Source: DASZHJ01 sp035507155 (GTDB lineage Bacteria; Pseudomonadota; Alphaproteobacteria; ATCC43930; CGMCC-115725). Taken from it: 64,000 nt of DNA. The stretch covers positions 6,363 to 70,362 of the forward strand of contig DATJOK010000105.1 of NCBI GenBank assembly GCA_035507155.1. The letters run 5' to 3'. The position numbers and the translations under genes are program-made. Shown here in pieces: positions 1-8,073 of the stretch; the stretch's first letter is position 1, and every line of letters begins with the position of its first letter. The notes beneath the pieces were generated by a model. That model made no database searches and was not told where the DNA came from. It saw only the letters and a program-made list of their open reading frames with translations.

Positions 1-1
1 C

Positions 2-169
2 TGGATCGCGCCCGTCTCCGACCCCTATCGCTCGCCCCACGGGCTGATCTGTCGCGACGTCCGCCAGGCGCTGGTGCGCCCCGACCAGACGCTGGCTCAG
101 GAGCTCAGCCTCTGCCGGGAGGATCTCCCGAGCGGCGCCGCGGTCTGGACGATCCCGCATTGGCCCTGA
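2..169 (+). CDS. C-terminal fragment of an unidentified protein
   Basis: An open frame enters from the left edge and ends at TGA 167-169, giving the last 55 residues of a protein. The fragment has two cysteines about 25 residues apart, in contexts ICRDV and SLCRE, and ends in VWTIPHWP. The Cys...Cys...W pattern loosely recalls the C-terminal domain of 17-kDa surface-antigen-like envelope proteins, which often read CRxY...C...DGxW. That is only a resemblance. The gene is convergent with the acyl-CoA dehydrogenase that ends at 186. The N-terminus is missing, so neither function nor export signal can be judged. Confidence 0.5.
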   Translation, partial: WIAPVSDPYRSPHGLICRDVRQALVRPDQTLAQELSLCREDLPSGAAVWTIPHWP

Positions 170-185
170 GCGGAGCCCGACCGCC

Positions 186-1328
186 TTATCGCAGCATGTG
201 CCGGGCGATGACCAGCTGCTGGATCTGGCTGGTGCCCTCGTAGATCCGGAACAGCCGGACATCGCGGTAGAAGCGCTCGATGCCGTAGTCGGCGATGTAA
301 CCGGCGCCGCCGTGGATCTGCACTGCGCGATCGGCGACCCGCCCCACCATCTCGCTGGCGAAATACTTGCAGCAGGAGGCCTCCAGCGAGACGTTCTCGG
401 CGGCGTCCTTGCGCCGCGCCGCGTCCAGCACCATGGAGCGCGCCGCATAGGCCTCGGCGCGACAATCCGCCAGCATCGCCTGGATGAGCTGGAACTCGCC
501 GATCGGCTTGCCGAACTGCACCCGCTCCTTGGCATAGCGCACGCTGTCGCGGATCAGCCGCTCGGCGACGCCGACGCAGACCGCTGAGATGTGCAGCCGG
601 CCGCGGTCCAGCACCTTCATCGCGGTCTTGAAGCCCTGGCCTTCCCTACCGCCGAGCAGCGCATCGGCGGGCACCTGGCAATCCTCGAAGACGACGTCGG
701 CAGTGTGCGCGCCCTGCTGCCCCATCTTCTTGTCGCGCTTGCCGATCTTGAGGCCGGGGTTGGGCGCCTCGACAAGGAAGGCCGAGATGCCGGCGGCGCC
801 CTTTTCGGCGGGATCGGTGCGCGCCATCACGGTGAAGAGGCCGGCGTGCGGCGCGTTGGTGATGAAGCGCTTGGTGCCGTTCAGCACCCAGCCATTGCCG
901 GAGCGTCGCGCGCTGGTGACGATGCTCGCCGCATCCGAGCCGGCACCGGGCTCGGTCAGCGCGAAGGATCCCACGATCTCGCCGGAGGCGATCCGCGGCA
1001 GGTATTTCCGCTTCTGCTCCTCGGTGCCGTCGAGGACGATGCCCTGGCTGCCGATGCCGTTGTTGGTGCCGATGAGCGAGCGGAACGCGGGCGAGGTCTG
1101 GCCGAGCTCGAAGGCGATCATTACCTCCTCGCTCATCGAGAGACCGAGGCCGCCGAATTCCTGCGGCACCGACAGCCCGAAGAGGCCGAGCTCGCGCATC
1201 TCGGCGATGATCGCCGGCGGCACCGCGTCTTCCTCAGCGACTTTCTGCTCGAGCGGCACCAGCCGCTCGCGCACGAAGCGCTGCACGGTATCGACAAGCT
1301 GCTTCAGGGTCTCGGGCTCGAGGGACAT
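186..1328 (-). CDS. acyl-CoA dehydrogenase
   Basis: FAD-dependent alpha,beta-desaturation of an acyl-CoA thioester, passing electrons to ETF in the cytoplasm. The 380-residue length is the family norm. Signature 1 is visible at about residues 121-134 (FALTEPGAGSD). Signature 2 lies near the C-terminus (QIHGGAGY then RFYRDVRLFRIYEGTSQIQ), where the Glu of YEGTSQ is the expected catalytic base. The ATG is preceded by GGAGGAG at 7-8 nt, which fixes the start. It lies 71 bp downstream of the hlyD-like gene on the same strand, but no functional link is evident. Chain-length or branched-chain specificity cannot be read from the sequence; short/branched-chain or glutaryl-type members are all possible. 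Confidence 0.93.
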   Translation of the reverse strand: MSLEPETLKQLVDTVQRFVRERLVPLEQKVAEEDAVPPAIIAEMRELGLFGLSVPQEFGGLGLSMSEEVMIAFELGQTSPAFRSLIGTNNGIGSQGIVLDGTEEQKRKYLPRIASGEIVGSFALTEPGAGSDAASIVTSARRSGNGWVLNGTKRFITNAPHAGLFTVMARTDPAEKGAAGISAFLVEAPNPGLKIGKRDKKMGQQGAHTADVVFEDCQVPADALLGGREGQGFKTAMKVLDRGRLHISAVCVGVAERLIRDSVRYAKERVQFGKPIGEFQLIQAMLADCRAEAYAARSMVLDAARRKDAAENVSLEASCCKYFASEMVGRVADRAVQIHGGAGYIADYGIERFYRDVRLFRIYEGTSQIQQLVIARHMLR

Positions 1329-1399
1329 GGGGGCCGCTCCTCCGCTGTTGCGGCATCCCTAGCCGATGGACCGGCAGCGTTCAACCGCGGCCACAGCCG

Positions 1400-2509
1400 T
1401 CAGCGCTGCTCGGCGGTCTCCACGACGGGCTCCCCGGTCACCCGGGCAAGCGCCTTGGCGATCGGTTCCGGCAGCCGATTCTTGTGATGGGTGTCGATCT
1501 CGACATTGACGCTCATGCCGGCGCGGAGCCCGTTGGTCTCCTCCTCCGGCGCCAGCACCAGCCGCACCGGCACGCGCTGCACCACCTTGACCCAGTTTCC
1601 GGTGGCGTTCTGCGGCGGCAGGATGGCGAACTCCGAGCCGGTGCCGGGGCTGACGCTGCTCACCAGCGCCCGCCACTGCTTGCCGGGATAGGTGTCGACC
1701 TCGATGCTGGCGCTCTGGCCCGGCTTCACATAGGTGAGGTCGGTCTCCTTCAGATTGGCCTCGATGTAGAGCCTGCGGGTCTCCACCAGCGCGAAAGCCG
1801 ACTGGCCCGCCTGCACCCACTGGCCGGGCCGCAGATCGACCTTGGCAGTGATGCCGTCATCGGGCGCGGTGATGTGAGTGTGGGAGAGATCGAGCGCCGC
1901 CTGGTCGCGCGCCGCCATCGCCTGGCGCACGCGCGGGTGGTCGTCGATCGGAAGATCGGCGTTGCCGCCGAGATTGGCCAGCGTCTGCGCCAGCTCCTGC
2001 TGCATCGACGCCACCTGCTGGCGCGCGTTGTCGTAGTTGTGCCGCCACTCGTCGGCCTTGCTCACCGGCGCCGCCATCTGCTCGGCGAGATGCGACTGGC
2101 GCTCGGATTCCCGCCGCATGTAGTCGAGGGTGTCGCGCGTCTGCTGCAGTTGGGCTTCCCGCTGGTGATAGCTCGCCTTCATCGCCGCGATGTCGTCGCG
2201 GGCGGCGGACAGCATTGCCTCGGTGCGCGCCAGCGCAATCTTGTAGGGCTGGTCGTCGATGCGGAACAGCGGGTCGCCCTTGGCCACCTGCTGATGGTCG
2301 CCGACGCTCACCTCGATGACGCGGCCGGCGACGTCGCTGCTGATCTGCACCTTGTCGGCGCGCACATAGGCGTCGTCGGTGGAGACGTAGCGCCCGCCGG
2401 TCAGATAGAAGTAGCCGGCGGCGAGCGCGAGCGCGAGCGGGCCCAGGCCCAGCAGCGCCACGCGGGTGCGGCGCATCTCCAGCAAGCCCCTGCCGGCGCG
2501 CTTAGCCAT
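1400..2509 (-). CDS. HlyD/EmrA-family membrane fusion protein
   Basis: Periplasmic adaptor of a tripartite or MFS-linked export system, anchored in the inner membrane. It is 369 residues from the chosen ATG: one transmembrane segment at about 20-40, a biotinyl-lipoyl-like half (GRVIEVSVGDHQQVAKGDPLF), a long alpha-helical hairpin, then the second lipoyl half (ITAPDDGITAKVDLRPGQWVQAG) and a beta-barrel domain. GGAGG seven nt before this ATG decides the start; a longer frame reaches 2545 without such a site. The gene overlaps the end of marR by 8 nt, so the two are translationally coupled. No EmrB-type DHA2 transporter or TolC-like protein follows, which is unusual for an emrA homologue. Confidence 0.87.
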   Translation of the reverse strand: MAKRAGRGLLEMRRTRVALLGLGPLALALAAGYFYLTGGRYVSTDDAYVRADKVQISSDVAGRVIEVSVGDHQQVAKGDPLFRIDDQPYKIALARTEAMLSAARDDIAAMKASYHQREAQLQQTRDTLDYMRRESERQSHLAEQMAAPVSKADEWRHNYDNARQQVASMQQELAQTLANLGGNADLPIDDHPRVRQAMAARDQAALDLSHTHITAPDDGITAKVDLRPGQWVQAGQSAFALVETRRLYIEANLKETDLTYVKPGQSASIEVDTYPGKQWRALVSSVSPGTGSEFAILPPQNATGNWVKVVQRVPVRLVLAPEEETNGLRAGMSVNVEIDTHHKNRLPEPIAKALARVTGEPVVETAEQR

Positions 2510-2999
2510 GGCGGAGCCTCCGCGGCCGCTCGACGGCCGGCTCACCAGTGCCGTTGGTCTCGCCCGCCTCGCGGCCGGAGATGTTGCCGCGCACCTTGAC
2601 GAGAGAGTCCATCAGGTGCTGGCGCTCTGCCTCGTCGAGCCCGGCGAGCGCCTCTTCCCGCGTCGTCTCGCCGAGCGTCCACATGCGCTCCAGCACCGGC
2701 GCCACCTTGGGAGTGGTGTAAAGCCGGCGCGCGCGGCGGTCGCTCGGGTCGGGCCGGCGCTCGACCCAGCCCGCCTCCTCCAGCTTCTGCACCAGGCGGC
2801 CCAACGTCACGCCCTCGATCTCCAGAACTTCGGCGAGCCCTTGCTGATGAATGCCCTCGTGACGGTGGAGATGCGCCAGCACCTGCCACTGGGCGCGGCT
2901 CAGCCCGAGCGTGCGCGCGCGCCGGTCGTAGCGCTTGCGCAGCAGGCGCGCGATGTCGTGCAGCAGGAAGCCGAAGCCGTATTCCGGAGAGGCTGGCAT
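2502..2999 (-). CDS. MarR-family transcriptional regulator
   Basis: Winged-helix dimeric repressor, 165 residues. The segment LSRAQWQVLAHLHRHEGIHQ followed by LAEVLEIEGVTLGRLVQKLE is the helix-turn-helix core, and ERRPDPSDRRARRLYTT is the wing with the typical DxRxR motif. It is the first gene of an operon with the HlyD-like protein, so it probably controls that efflux adaptor in response to a phenolic or other amphipathic ligand. This is inferred from family habit. No strong Shine-Dalgarno is seen before the ATG at 2999. The C-terminal 15-20 residues are poorly conserved and charged. Confidence 0.88.
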   Translation of the reverse strand: MPASPEYGFGFLLHDIARLLRKRYDRRARTLGLSRAQWQVLAHLHRHEGIHQQGLAEVLEIEGVTLGRLVQKLEEAGWVERRPDPSDRRARRLYTTPKVAPVLERMWTLGETTREEALAGLDEAERQHLMDSLVKVRGNISGREAGETNGTGEPAVERPRRLRHG

Positions 3000-3251
3000 G
3001 ACCCAATAATGATTAGCAGGCTAGCGATAAGCAAGCTCGGGTCTTTACGCCTATGTCCTTGAAAAATCGTGAAGTGCCGGGAACTAAAAGTAGATGGCCC
3101 TGCAAGCGCTTCATCCAAAGCGAGTTTTTGCGTGACTGCCCGGAGGCCGGAATACGGGGGTCCTTCGCTGTTGCCGCCGGCGGTCGCGCCACGGAGTGGC
3201 GATTGCAAGACAGAGCATCGATCGCCCGCGGCTCTGCTATAAGGGCGGTCC
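3000..3251. promoter_or_regulatory. divergent marR / wecA-like intergenic region
   Basis: This 252-bp spacer separates marR (minus) and the glycosyltransferase (plus). Just upstream of marR is an AT-richer patch with a 10-bp perfect palindrome TAGCAGGCTA (about 3014-3023) and neighbouring GATTAGC/GATAAGC repeats, a plausible but unproven MarR operator. At the other end TATAAG (3238-3243) sits only 8 nt before the ATG at 3252. This looks like a -10 element that would give a leaderless or nearly leaderless message; no good -35 is spaced correctly. Confidence 0.35.
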
Positions 3252-4262
3252 ATGAGCGCCGGTCTTCCACTCCCTCTGCTCGAGCTCGCTCTCGCGGTCT
3301 TCGTCGCGAGCTGCGGCGGAAGCTGGCTGATGATGCGCTGGCTCAAGCGCCGGATGATCCTCGACCATCCGGTGGAGCGCTCCTCCCATGAGGAGCCGGT
3401 GCCGAAGGGAAGCGGCATCGCGGTGGTGACGGCGCTGCTGGCGGCATGGCTCTGGCTCGGCGTCACTGGCGCCACGCCGCCGGAGACGCTGCTGATCTGC
3501 TGCCTTGGATTCGCGCTCGCCGCGCTCTCCTGGATCAACGACGTGACGCATCTGCCGGCGCTCTTCCGCCTTGCGGTCCATTTTTTCATCGTGTTCGTCG
3601 GCCTGCAGGCGCTCCCTGACCGCGGCCACGTGTTCCAGGGACTGCTGCCGGTGCGCGCCGACGAGATCGCGACGCTGCTGCTGTGGACCTGGTTCCTCAA
3701 TCTCTTCAACTTCATGGACGGCATCGACGGGATCACCACAGTCGAGACGATGGCGATCGGCTGCGGCCTCGCCGCGGTGGCGGTCCTCACCGGCGTCGCT
3801 TCCGGGGGATATCTGGCGCTGGTGGTGGCGCTCGCCGCCGCCATGCTGGGCTTCCTGCCCTGGAACTGGCATCCCGCCCGCGTCTTCCTCGGCGACGTCG
3901 GCAGCGTGCCGCTGGGATTCCTGGTCGGCTGGCTGCTGCTGCTGCTGGCGGGTCGCGGCTACTGGGCGCCGGCGCTGCTGCTGCCGCTCTATTATCTCGC
4001 CGACGCGACGCTGACGCTGCTGCTGCGGCTCATCCGCGGCGAGCGGATCTGGCAGGCGCATCACAGCCACTTCTACCAGCGCGCCCTCGGCCGCGACCGC
4101 AATCATGCGGCCGTCGCCACGCTGATCCTCATCTTCGATCTCGGGCTGATCGCCTTCGCGGTGATCGCCGTCTGGCATCCAGGGGTCGGCGTCGTGCTGG
4201 GCGTGCTGCTGATCGCGGCGCTGCTCAGGCTCCTCGGCTGGCGCGGCCGGTCCGCGGCCTGA
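3252..4262 (+). CDS. GT4-type undecaprenyl-phosphate sugar-1-phosphate transferase (WecA/WbpL/WreU-like)
   Basis: Integral membrane enzyme that starts a surface glycan by transferring a HexNAc-type sugar-1-phosphate from UDP to undecaprenyl phosphate. It has 336 residues and about ten hydrophobic helices. Diagnostic motifs are DHPxxRSSH at 38-46 followed by PxGSG, FNFMDGIDG at 152-160 with the Mg-binding aspartates, NWHPARVFLGDVGS at 205-218, and the WecA-type HHSHFYQRAL at 270-279. MraY is less likely because of this last loop. A WbpV-like reductase and a WbpM-like dehydratase in the same locus suggest QuiNAc-1-P or FucNAc-1-P as donor, as in Pseudomonas WbpL or Rhizobium WreU. That substrate is inferred. 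Confidence 0.88.
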   Translation: MSAGLPLPLLELALAVFVASCGGSWLMMRWLKRRMILDHPVERSSHEEPVPKGSGIAVVTALLAAWLWLGVTGATPPETLLICCLGFALAALSWINDVTHLPALFRLAVHFFIVFVGLQALPDRGHVFQGLLPVRADEIATLLLWTWFLNLFNFMDGIDGITTVETMAIGCGLAAVAVLTGVASGGYLALVVALAAAMLGFLPWNWHPARVFLGDVGSVPLGFLVGWLLLLLAGRGYWAPALLLPLYYLADATLTLLLRLIRGERIWQAHHSHFYQRALGRDRNHAAVATLILIFDLGLIAFAVIAVWHPGVGVVLGVLLIAALLRLLGWRGRSAA

Positions 4263-4441
4263 CCGGCGCGATCCATGTCTATGGCGGCGATTTCTTCGCC
4301 GCCGAGCGCAGCGAATGGGATCCCGAGACCTTCCTGGAGCAGCGCTACGACATCGAGAAGAACCCGCGCCTCTTCGAGGAAGCCAACGCCTTTCTGGCGC
4401 GCGGAGCCGGCGCCTCAGGATCGGATCCGGCCCGGGCCTAA
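4259..4441 (+). CDS. possible small protein with a CTG start overlapping the upstream stop
   Basis: A frame of 60 codons ending at TAA 4439-4441 has the strong third-position G/C bias of real genes here and reads as a plausible soluble protein (AIHVYGGDFFAAERSEWD...FLEQRYDIEKNP). It has no ATG, GTG or TTG. The only start-like codon in a sensible place is CTG 4259-4261, which overlaps the upstream TGA as CTGA, the same geometry as the ATGA overlaps elsewhere in the window. It could be a termination-reinitiation product, a frameshifted extension of the membrane transferase, or a decayed gene remnant. I do not recognise the family. Confidence 0.4.
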   Translation: MTGAIHVYGGDFFAAERSEWDPETFLEQRYDIEKNPRLFEEANAFLARGAGASGSDPARA

Positions 4442-4457
4442 GACCGCTCGAGCGCGC

Positions 4458-5330
4458 TCAGGTCAGATACTCGCAGCGGAAACCCTCGCCCCAGCGCTTG
4501 ATGTGGCCGACCGACGGCGACGGGAAGTGCATGGTGCAGAACAGCGTCTCGGTGTCGCAGTAGCGCTCGAGAAAGGCGCGGCGGGTCCTGGTTGCCTGCG
4601 GCACGTCGAAGTCGACGCGGGTGTGGAGGTCGGGATAGCGCGCCTGCAGCGGCGAATGGATGAGATCGCCGGTGAAGACCGCGGCATCGCCCTTGCGGCC
4701 GAGGGCGACGGCGAAATGGTCGGGCGTGTGACCGGGGGTCGGAAAGAGCCGGATGTGGTCGTCGAGCGCATGGTCGCTGGTGACGAGATCCGCCCGCTTC
4801 GCCTCGATCACCGGCAGAACGCTGTCGGCCATCGCCGGCAGCGGCGTCTTGCGGTGCTCGCCGGCCCAGTATTCGTATTCCTTCCTGGAGATGAGATAGC
4901 GCGCGTTGGGGAAGGTCGGGACCCAGCGGCCGTTCTCGAGCCGCGTATTCCAGCCGACGTGATCGCCGTGGAGATGGGTGCACATGACGAAGTCGATGTC
5001 CTCGACGCCGACGCCGGCGGCCTTCAGCGCGTTCATCCAGCTCGGATCGGTCTTCTTGTTCCAGGCCGGCCGTAGCGGAAAATTCTTGTCGTTGCCGATG
5101 CAGGCATCCACCAGCACGGTGTGATGCGGCGTCTTCACGACATAGGATTGGAAGCAGAAGACGATATTGCTGGTCTTCGGATCGAACCCCGCGGGCGCCA
5201 GCCAGGAGCGGTTCTCCTCCAGGAGCTCGGCGCTGAGGTTCGGGAGGAATTCCCGGATCGGCGTGAAGCCGTATTCCTGCTCGACGATCCGGTGGATCGT
5301 CATGTCCTCGACGCCGTACTGGGTGCGCAT
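4458..5330 (-). CDS. MBL-fold metallo-hydrolase
   Basis: Cytoplasmic metallo-beta-lactamase-fold hydrolase of 290 residues with no signal peptide. The metal motif THLHGDH is at 118-124, with further ligands in FPTPGHTPDH (about 211-220), the FTGDLIHSP aspartate and a late His in TMHFPSPSVGH. The architecture matches the quorum-quenching-lactonase/AttM-like branch, but these motifs do not define the substrate. GGAGG four nt before the ATG supports the start. It converges on the small frame at 4441 with 16 bp between. No neighbour indicates its pathway. Confidence 0.85.
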   Translation of the reverse strand: MRTQYGVEDMTIHRIVEQEYGFTPIREFLPNLSAELLEENRSWLAPAGFDPKTSNIVFCFQSYVVKTPHHTVLVDACIGNDKNFPLRPAWNKKTDPSWMNALKAAGVGVEDIDFVMCTHLHGDHVGWNTRLENGRWVPTFPNARYLISRKEYEYWAGEHRKTPLPAMADSVLPVIEAKRADLVTSDHALDDHIRLFPTPGHTPDHFAVALGRKGDAAVFTGDLIHSPLQARYPDLHTRVDFDVPQATRTRRAFLERYCDTETLFCTMHFPSPSVGHIKRWGEGFRCEYLT

Positions 5331-5427
5331 CGTTCCTCCGGGATGTCGGATGAAGCCGTTCGAAGGATGCTAGACCGCCCCGCAGGCGTTTCCCAAGCCT
5401 GAATTGCGCGCTCGCGGCGGTTGCGCG

Positions 5428-5979
5428 CTACCCTCTGGCCCCCGCCCGGAAATACTGTGGCCGCACGAAATTCCCGGCCCAGGCGCCGCGATGGGCAGCC
5501 TTGGCCTCGCTCTCGATCTCGACATAGCGCGTGCGTCGGCCATAGGCGAAGGCAAGCCCCTCGGACACCAGGATCGCCCCCACGTCCTTGCCCTCGGAGA
5601 TGCAGGCGGCGAACTCGCGCGCGTGCCGATCGACGAACTCCTCGTCGACCTCGCAATGGAAGCCGGGCGTCTCCACCAGCTGGCGCAGGCGGGCGGTTGC
5701 CACCGAGCCGCAGTCCCAGACCTTGCCCTCGGCGTCATGACAGGTCTGGGTGCGCTCGAAGGCATCGACGCCATAGAGGCGGAGCCGTTGCGGCCGGCAT
5801 GGGAGATGGAGATGCGCGAGCAGGCAGTCGCCGTGCACCACCTCGAGCGTGTCGCCGTCATAGACGCTGTAGCGGTCGGGCTTCGGCGGCGGCGTCACCT
5901 TCAGCAGCACGCTGACCACCGCGACCACGACGACCGCCGCCGCCAGCAATGCGCGCCGCCACAGCTTGCGCGTCATCAT
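5428..5979 (-). CDS. membrane-anchored staphylococcal-nuclease-like (SNase) protein
   Basis: A 183-residue protein with an N-terminal hydrophobic anchor at about 8-28 and an OB-fold nuclease domain outside the membrane. Family motifs are YSVYDGDTL, RLYGVDAFE (holding the equivalents of SNase Arg35, Asp40 and Glu43), and YVEIESEAKAAHRGAW at the end. The usual T/P after the catalytic Asp is replaced by AF, and the DRHAREF segment stands where the second catalytic Arg is expected. Nuclease activity is therefore likely but not certain. It begins 9 bp after the stop of the asparagine-synthase-like gene and is probably cotranscribed with it. Confidence 0.8.
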   Translation of the reverse strand: MMTRKLWRRALLAAAVVVVAVVSVLLKVTPPPKPDRYSVYDGDTLEVVHGDCLLAHLHLPCRPQRLRLYGVDAFERTQTCHDAEGKVWDCGSVATARLRQLVETPGFHCEVDEEFVDRHAREFAACISEGKDVGAILVSEGLAFAYGRRTRYVEIESEAKAAHRGAWAGNFVRPQYFRAGARG

Positions 5980-5988
5980 CGCCTCTCC

Positions 5989-7917
5989 TCAGGCCCAGCG
6001 CCGGTGCCAGGCCTGCACCATCAGCGCGCCCCAGAGGGAATATTGCCGGTTCCGGCGGCCGGAGAGATGCTCTGCGAGGTATTGCCGCACCGGCGCCGGG
6101 TCGAGGAGGCCGGCCTCGCGGAGGCTCTTCTCGCCGAGGAGATCCTCGGCCCACTCCCGGAGCGGTCCGCGGAGCCAGGCATCGATCGGCACGCCGAAAC
6201 CCATCTTCGGCCGCTCGACGAGCGCCCGCGGCACGTAGCGGTCGAGCACCTTGCGCAGCAGCCATTTGCCGCTGCCGCCGCTGATGCGGAGCGCGTGCGG
6301 CAGGCGCCAGGCGAATTCGAGAACGCGGTGATCGAGAAGCGGCTCGCGCCCCTCGAGACCTACCGACATGCTGGCGCGATCGAGCTTCACCAGGATGTCG
6401 TCGGGAAGATAGGTCAGCATGTCGGCGAGCTGCATGCGGTCGAGGGGAGCGCTCACCGAGGCGCTGTAGTCGCGGTCGAGCTCGGGAAAGCCGGGCGCGC
6501 CGTCGTAGCGCTCAGCGGTTGGCGGCACCTGCCAGTGCGAGATGATGCGCCGGTGCAGATCGTCGAAATCGGCGAAGTCGAGCACGCCCGCGAATTTGTG
6601 CACGCGGTCGCCGGCAAGCCGCGGCCGGCGCGCCGCCGGCAGCAGGTCGAACGCGCGGTCCCAGCCCGCCGGCGAGAGCGCGGTGATGGCGCGCGCGAGG
6701 CCGGCGCGCAGCGAGCGCGGCACCCGGCCCAGCATGCCGCCGATGCGGGTCACCAGGGGATAGCGCGGATAGCCGGCGAAGGCCTCGTCGCCGCCGTCGC
6801 CGGACAGCGACACGGTCACCGACTGCCGCGCCAGGCGCGAGACTAGCATGGTCGGGATCTGCGAGGCGTCGGCGAAGGGCTCGTCGTAGAAATCCGAGAG
6901 CGTCGGAATCACGGCGAGCGCGTCGCCGTGGCCGAGGTAGAGCTCGGTATGCTCGGTGCCGAGATGGCGCGCCACCGCCCGCGCCGCCGGCGCCTCGTCG
7001 TAGCCCCCCTCGCGGAAGCCGATGGTGAAGGTCTTCGCCGGCCGGTTCAGGTGCCGCTGCATCAGCGCCACCACGGTCGAGCTGTCGATGCCGCCGGAGA
7101 GGAAGGCGCCCACCGGCACGTCGGCGACGAGACGCCATTTGACGGCGTCGCTCAAGAGCGCGTCGAGCTCCTCCTCGGCGGCGACCGCGTCCTCCGGCAG
7201 GCGCTGGCGCGCGCCGCCGCGCGCCACTTCGCGCGGATCCCAGTAGCAGCGCTCCTCGCCCTGCCCTTCGGCGTCGAGGGTGACGTAGTGGCCGGGCCGC
7301 AGCTTGCGGATGCCGCGCCAGACCGAGAGCGGCGCCGGGATGTAGTTGAAGGCGAGGCAGGCGGCGATGGCGTCGCGGTCGATCTCCGGCCGCCAAGCCG
7401 GATGCGGCCGGAACGCCTTCGGCTGCGAGCCGAAGAACAGCACGCCGTTGTTGCGCCCGTAGTAGAGCGGCTTCACGCCCATGCGGTCGCGGATCAGCGT
7501 CAGCTTGCGGTCCCGCCGGTCCCAGAGCGCCAGCGCGAACATGCCGATGAAACGGCCGAGCGCGCGCTCGATGCCCCAGGCGTCGAACGCCTCCAGCATC
7601 ACCTCGGTGTCGGACTGGGTGCGAAAGCGGCGACCTTCCGCCTCGAGCTCGCGGCGGATGTCGGCGTGGTTGTAGACCTCGCCATTGTAGGTGACGACCC
7701 AGCGGCCGTTGCCGCTCGCCATCGGCTGGCTCGCCGCGGTGGAGAGATCGATGATGGCGAGCCGGCGGTGGCCGAGCGCCACGCCCGCCTCCGCATCGAC
7801 CCAGGCGCCGTCGCCGTCGGGGCCGCGATGGGCGATCGCCCGCGCCATCTCGCGCACGAGATCGCCCGCCATGGCGCCGCCGCCGCGCGGATCCCAGAAC
7901 CCGACGATTCCGCACAT
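5989..7917 (-). CDS. asnB: asparagine synthase (glutamine-hydrolysing)-like amidotransferase
   Basis: A 642-residue class II glutamine amidotransferase. Cys2 is the N-terminal nucleophile after Met removal (MCGIVGF), and RGPDG and YNGEVYN shape the glutaminase site. FLSGGIDSS at 272-280 is the ATP-pyrophosphatase P-loop of the synthetase half. The length fits the AsnB subtype common in exopolysaccharide loci. Beside the UDP-HexNAc dehydrogenase of this locus it may amidate an aminouronic acid, as WbpS/WbqG-type proteins do, instead of making free asparagine. That role is inferred. It is divergent from the reductase at 8074. Confidence 0.9.
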   Translation of the reverse strand: MCGIVGFWDPRGGGAMAGDLVREMARAIAHRGPDGDGAWVDAEAGVALGHRRLAIIDLSTAASQPMASGNGRWVVTYNGEVYNHADIRRELEAEGRRFRTQSDTEVMLEAFDAWGIERALGRFIGMFALALWDRRDRKLTLIRDRMGVKPLYYGRNNGVLFFGSQPKAFRPHPAWRPEIDRDAIAACLAFNYIPAPLSVWRGIRKLRPGHYVTLDAEGQGEERCYWDPREVARGGARQRLPEDAVAAEEELDALLSDAVKWRLVADVPVGAFLSGGIDSSTVVALMQRHLNRPAKTFTIGFREGGYDEAPAARAVARHLGTEHTELYLGHGDALAVIPTLSDFYDEPFADASQIPTMLVSRLARQSVTVSLSGDGGDEAFAGYPRYPLVTRIGGMLGRVPRSLRAGLARAITALSPAGWDRAFDLLPAARRPRLAGDRVHKFAGVLDFADFDDLHRRIISHWQVPPTAERYDGAPGFPELDRDYSASVSAPLDRMQLADMLTYLPDDILVKLDRASMSVGLEGREPLLDHRVLEFAWRLPHALRISGGSGKWLLRKVLDRYVPRALVERPKMGFGVPIDAWLRGPLREWAEDLLGEKSLREAGLLDPAPVRQYLAEHLSGRRNRQYSLWGALMVQAWHRRWA

Positions 7918-7975
7918 GCCTGAGAGAGCCTTCCCGTCCTCGGGGATACCGCGGCGGACGATAACGCATGCGGCA

Positions 7976-7989
7976 GGGTGGCGCCACCC
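7976..7989. repeat. 14-bp perfect palindrome between divergent glycan genes
   Basis: GGGTGGCGCCACCC is fully self-complementary. It lies between the divergent asnB-like gene (start 7917) and the 4-reductase gene (start 8074), 59 bp and 85 bp from the two starts. The position suits an operator that could control both directions, but in GC-rich DNA a single palindrome of this size can arise by chance. Confidence 0.35.
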
Positions 7990-8073
7990 GAGGCAGAAGC
8001 GCTGGCGGGAGGACGGTCCGCCTCTGTAGAGTGCGGGCCCAGCGACGGCAATGCCAGGGGTCAGCCTCGAAAC

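Noticed and set aside
5428..5979. SNase-like protein as part of an anti-phage defence system
   Set aside because: It is a lone membrane-anchored nuclease behind a glycan amidotransferase gene, with no defence-associated partner.
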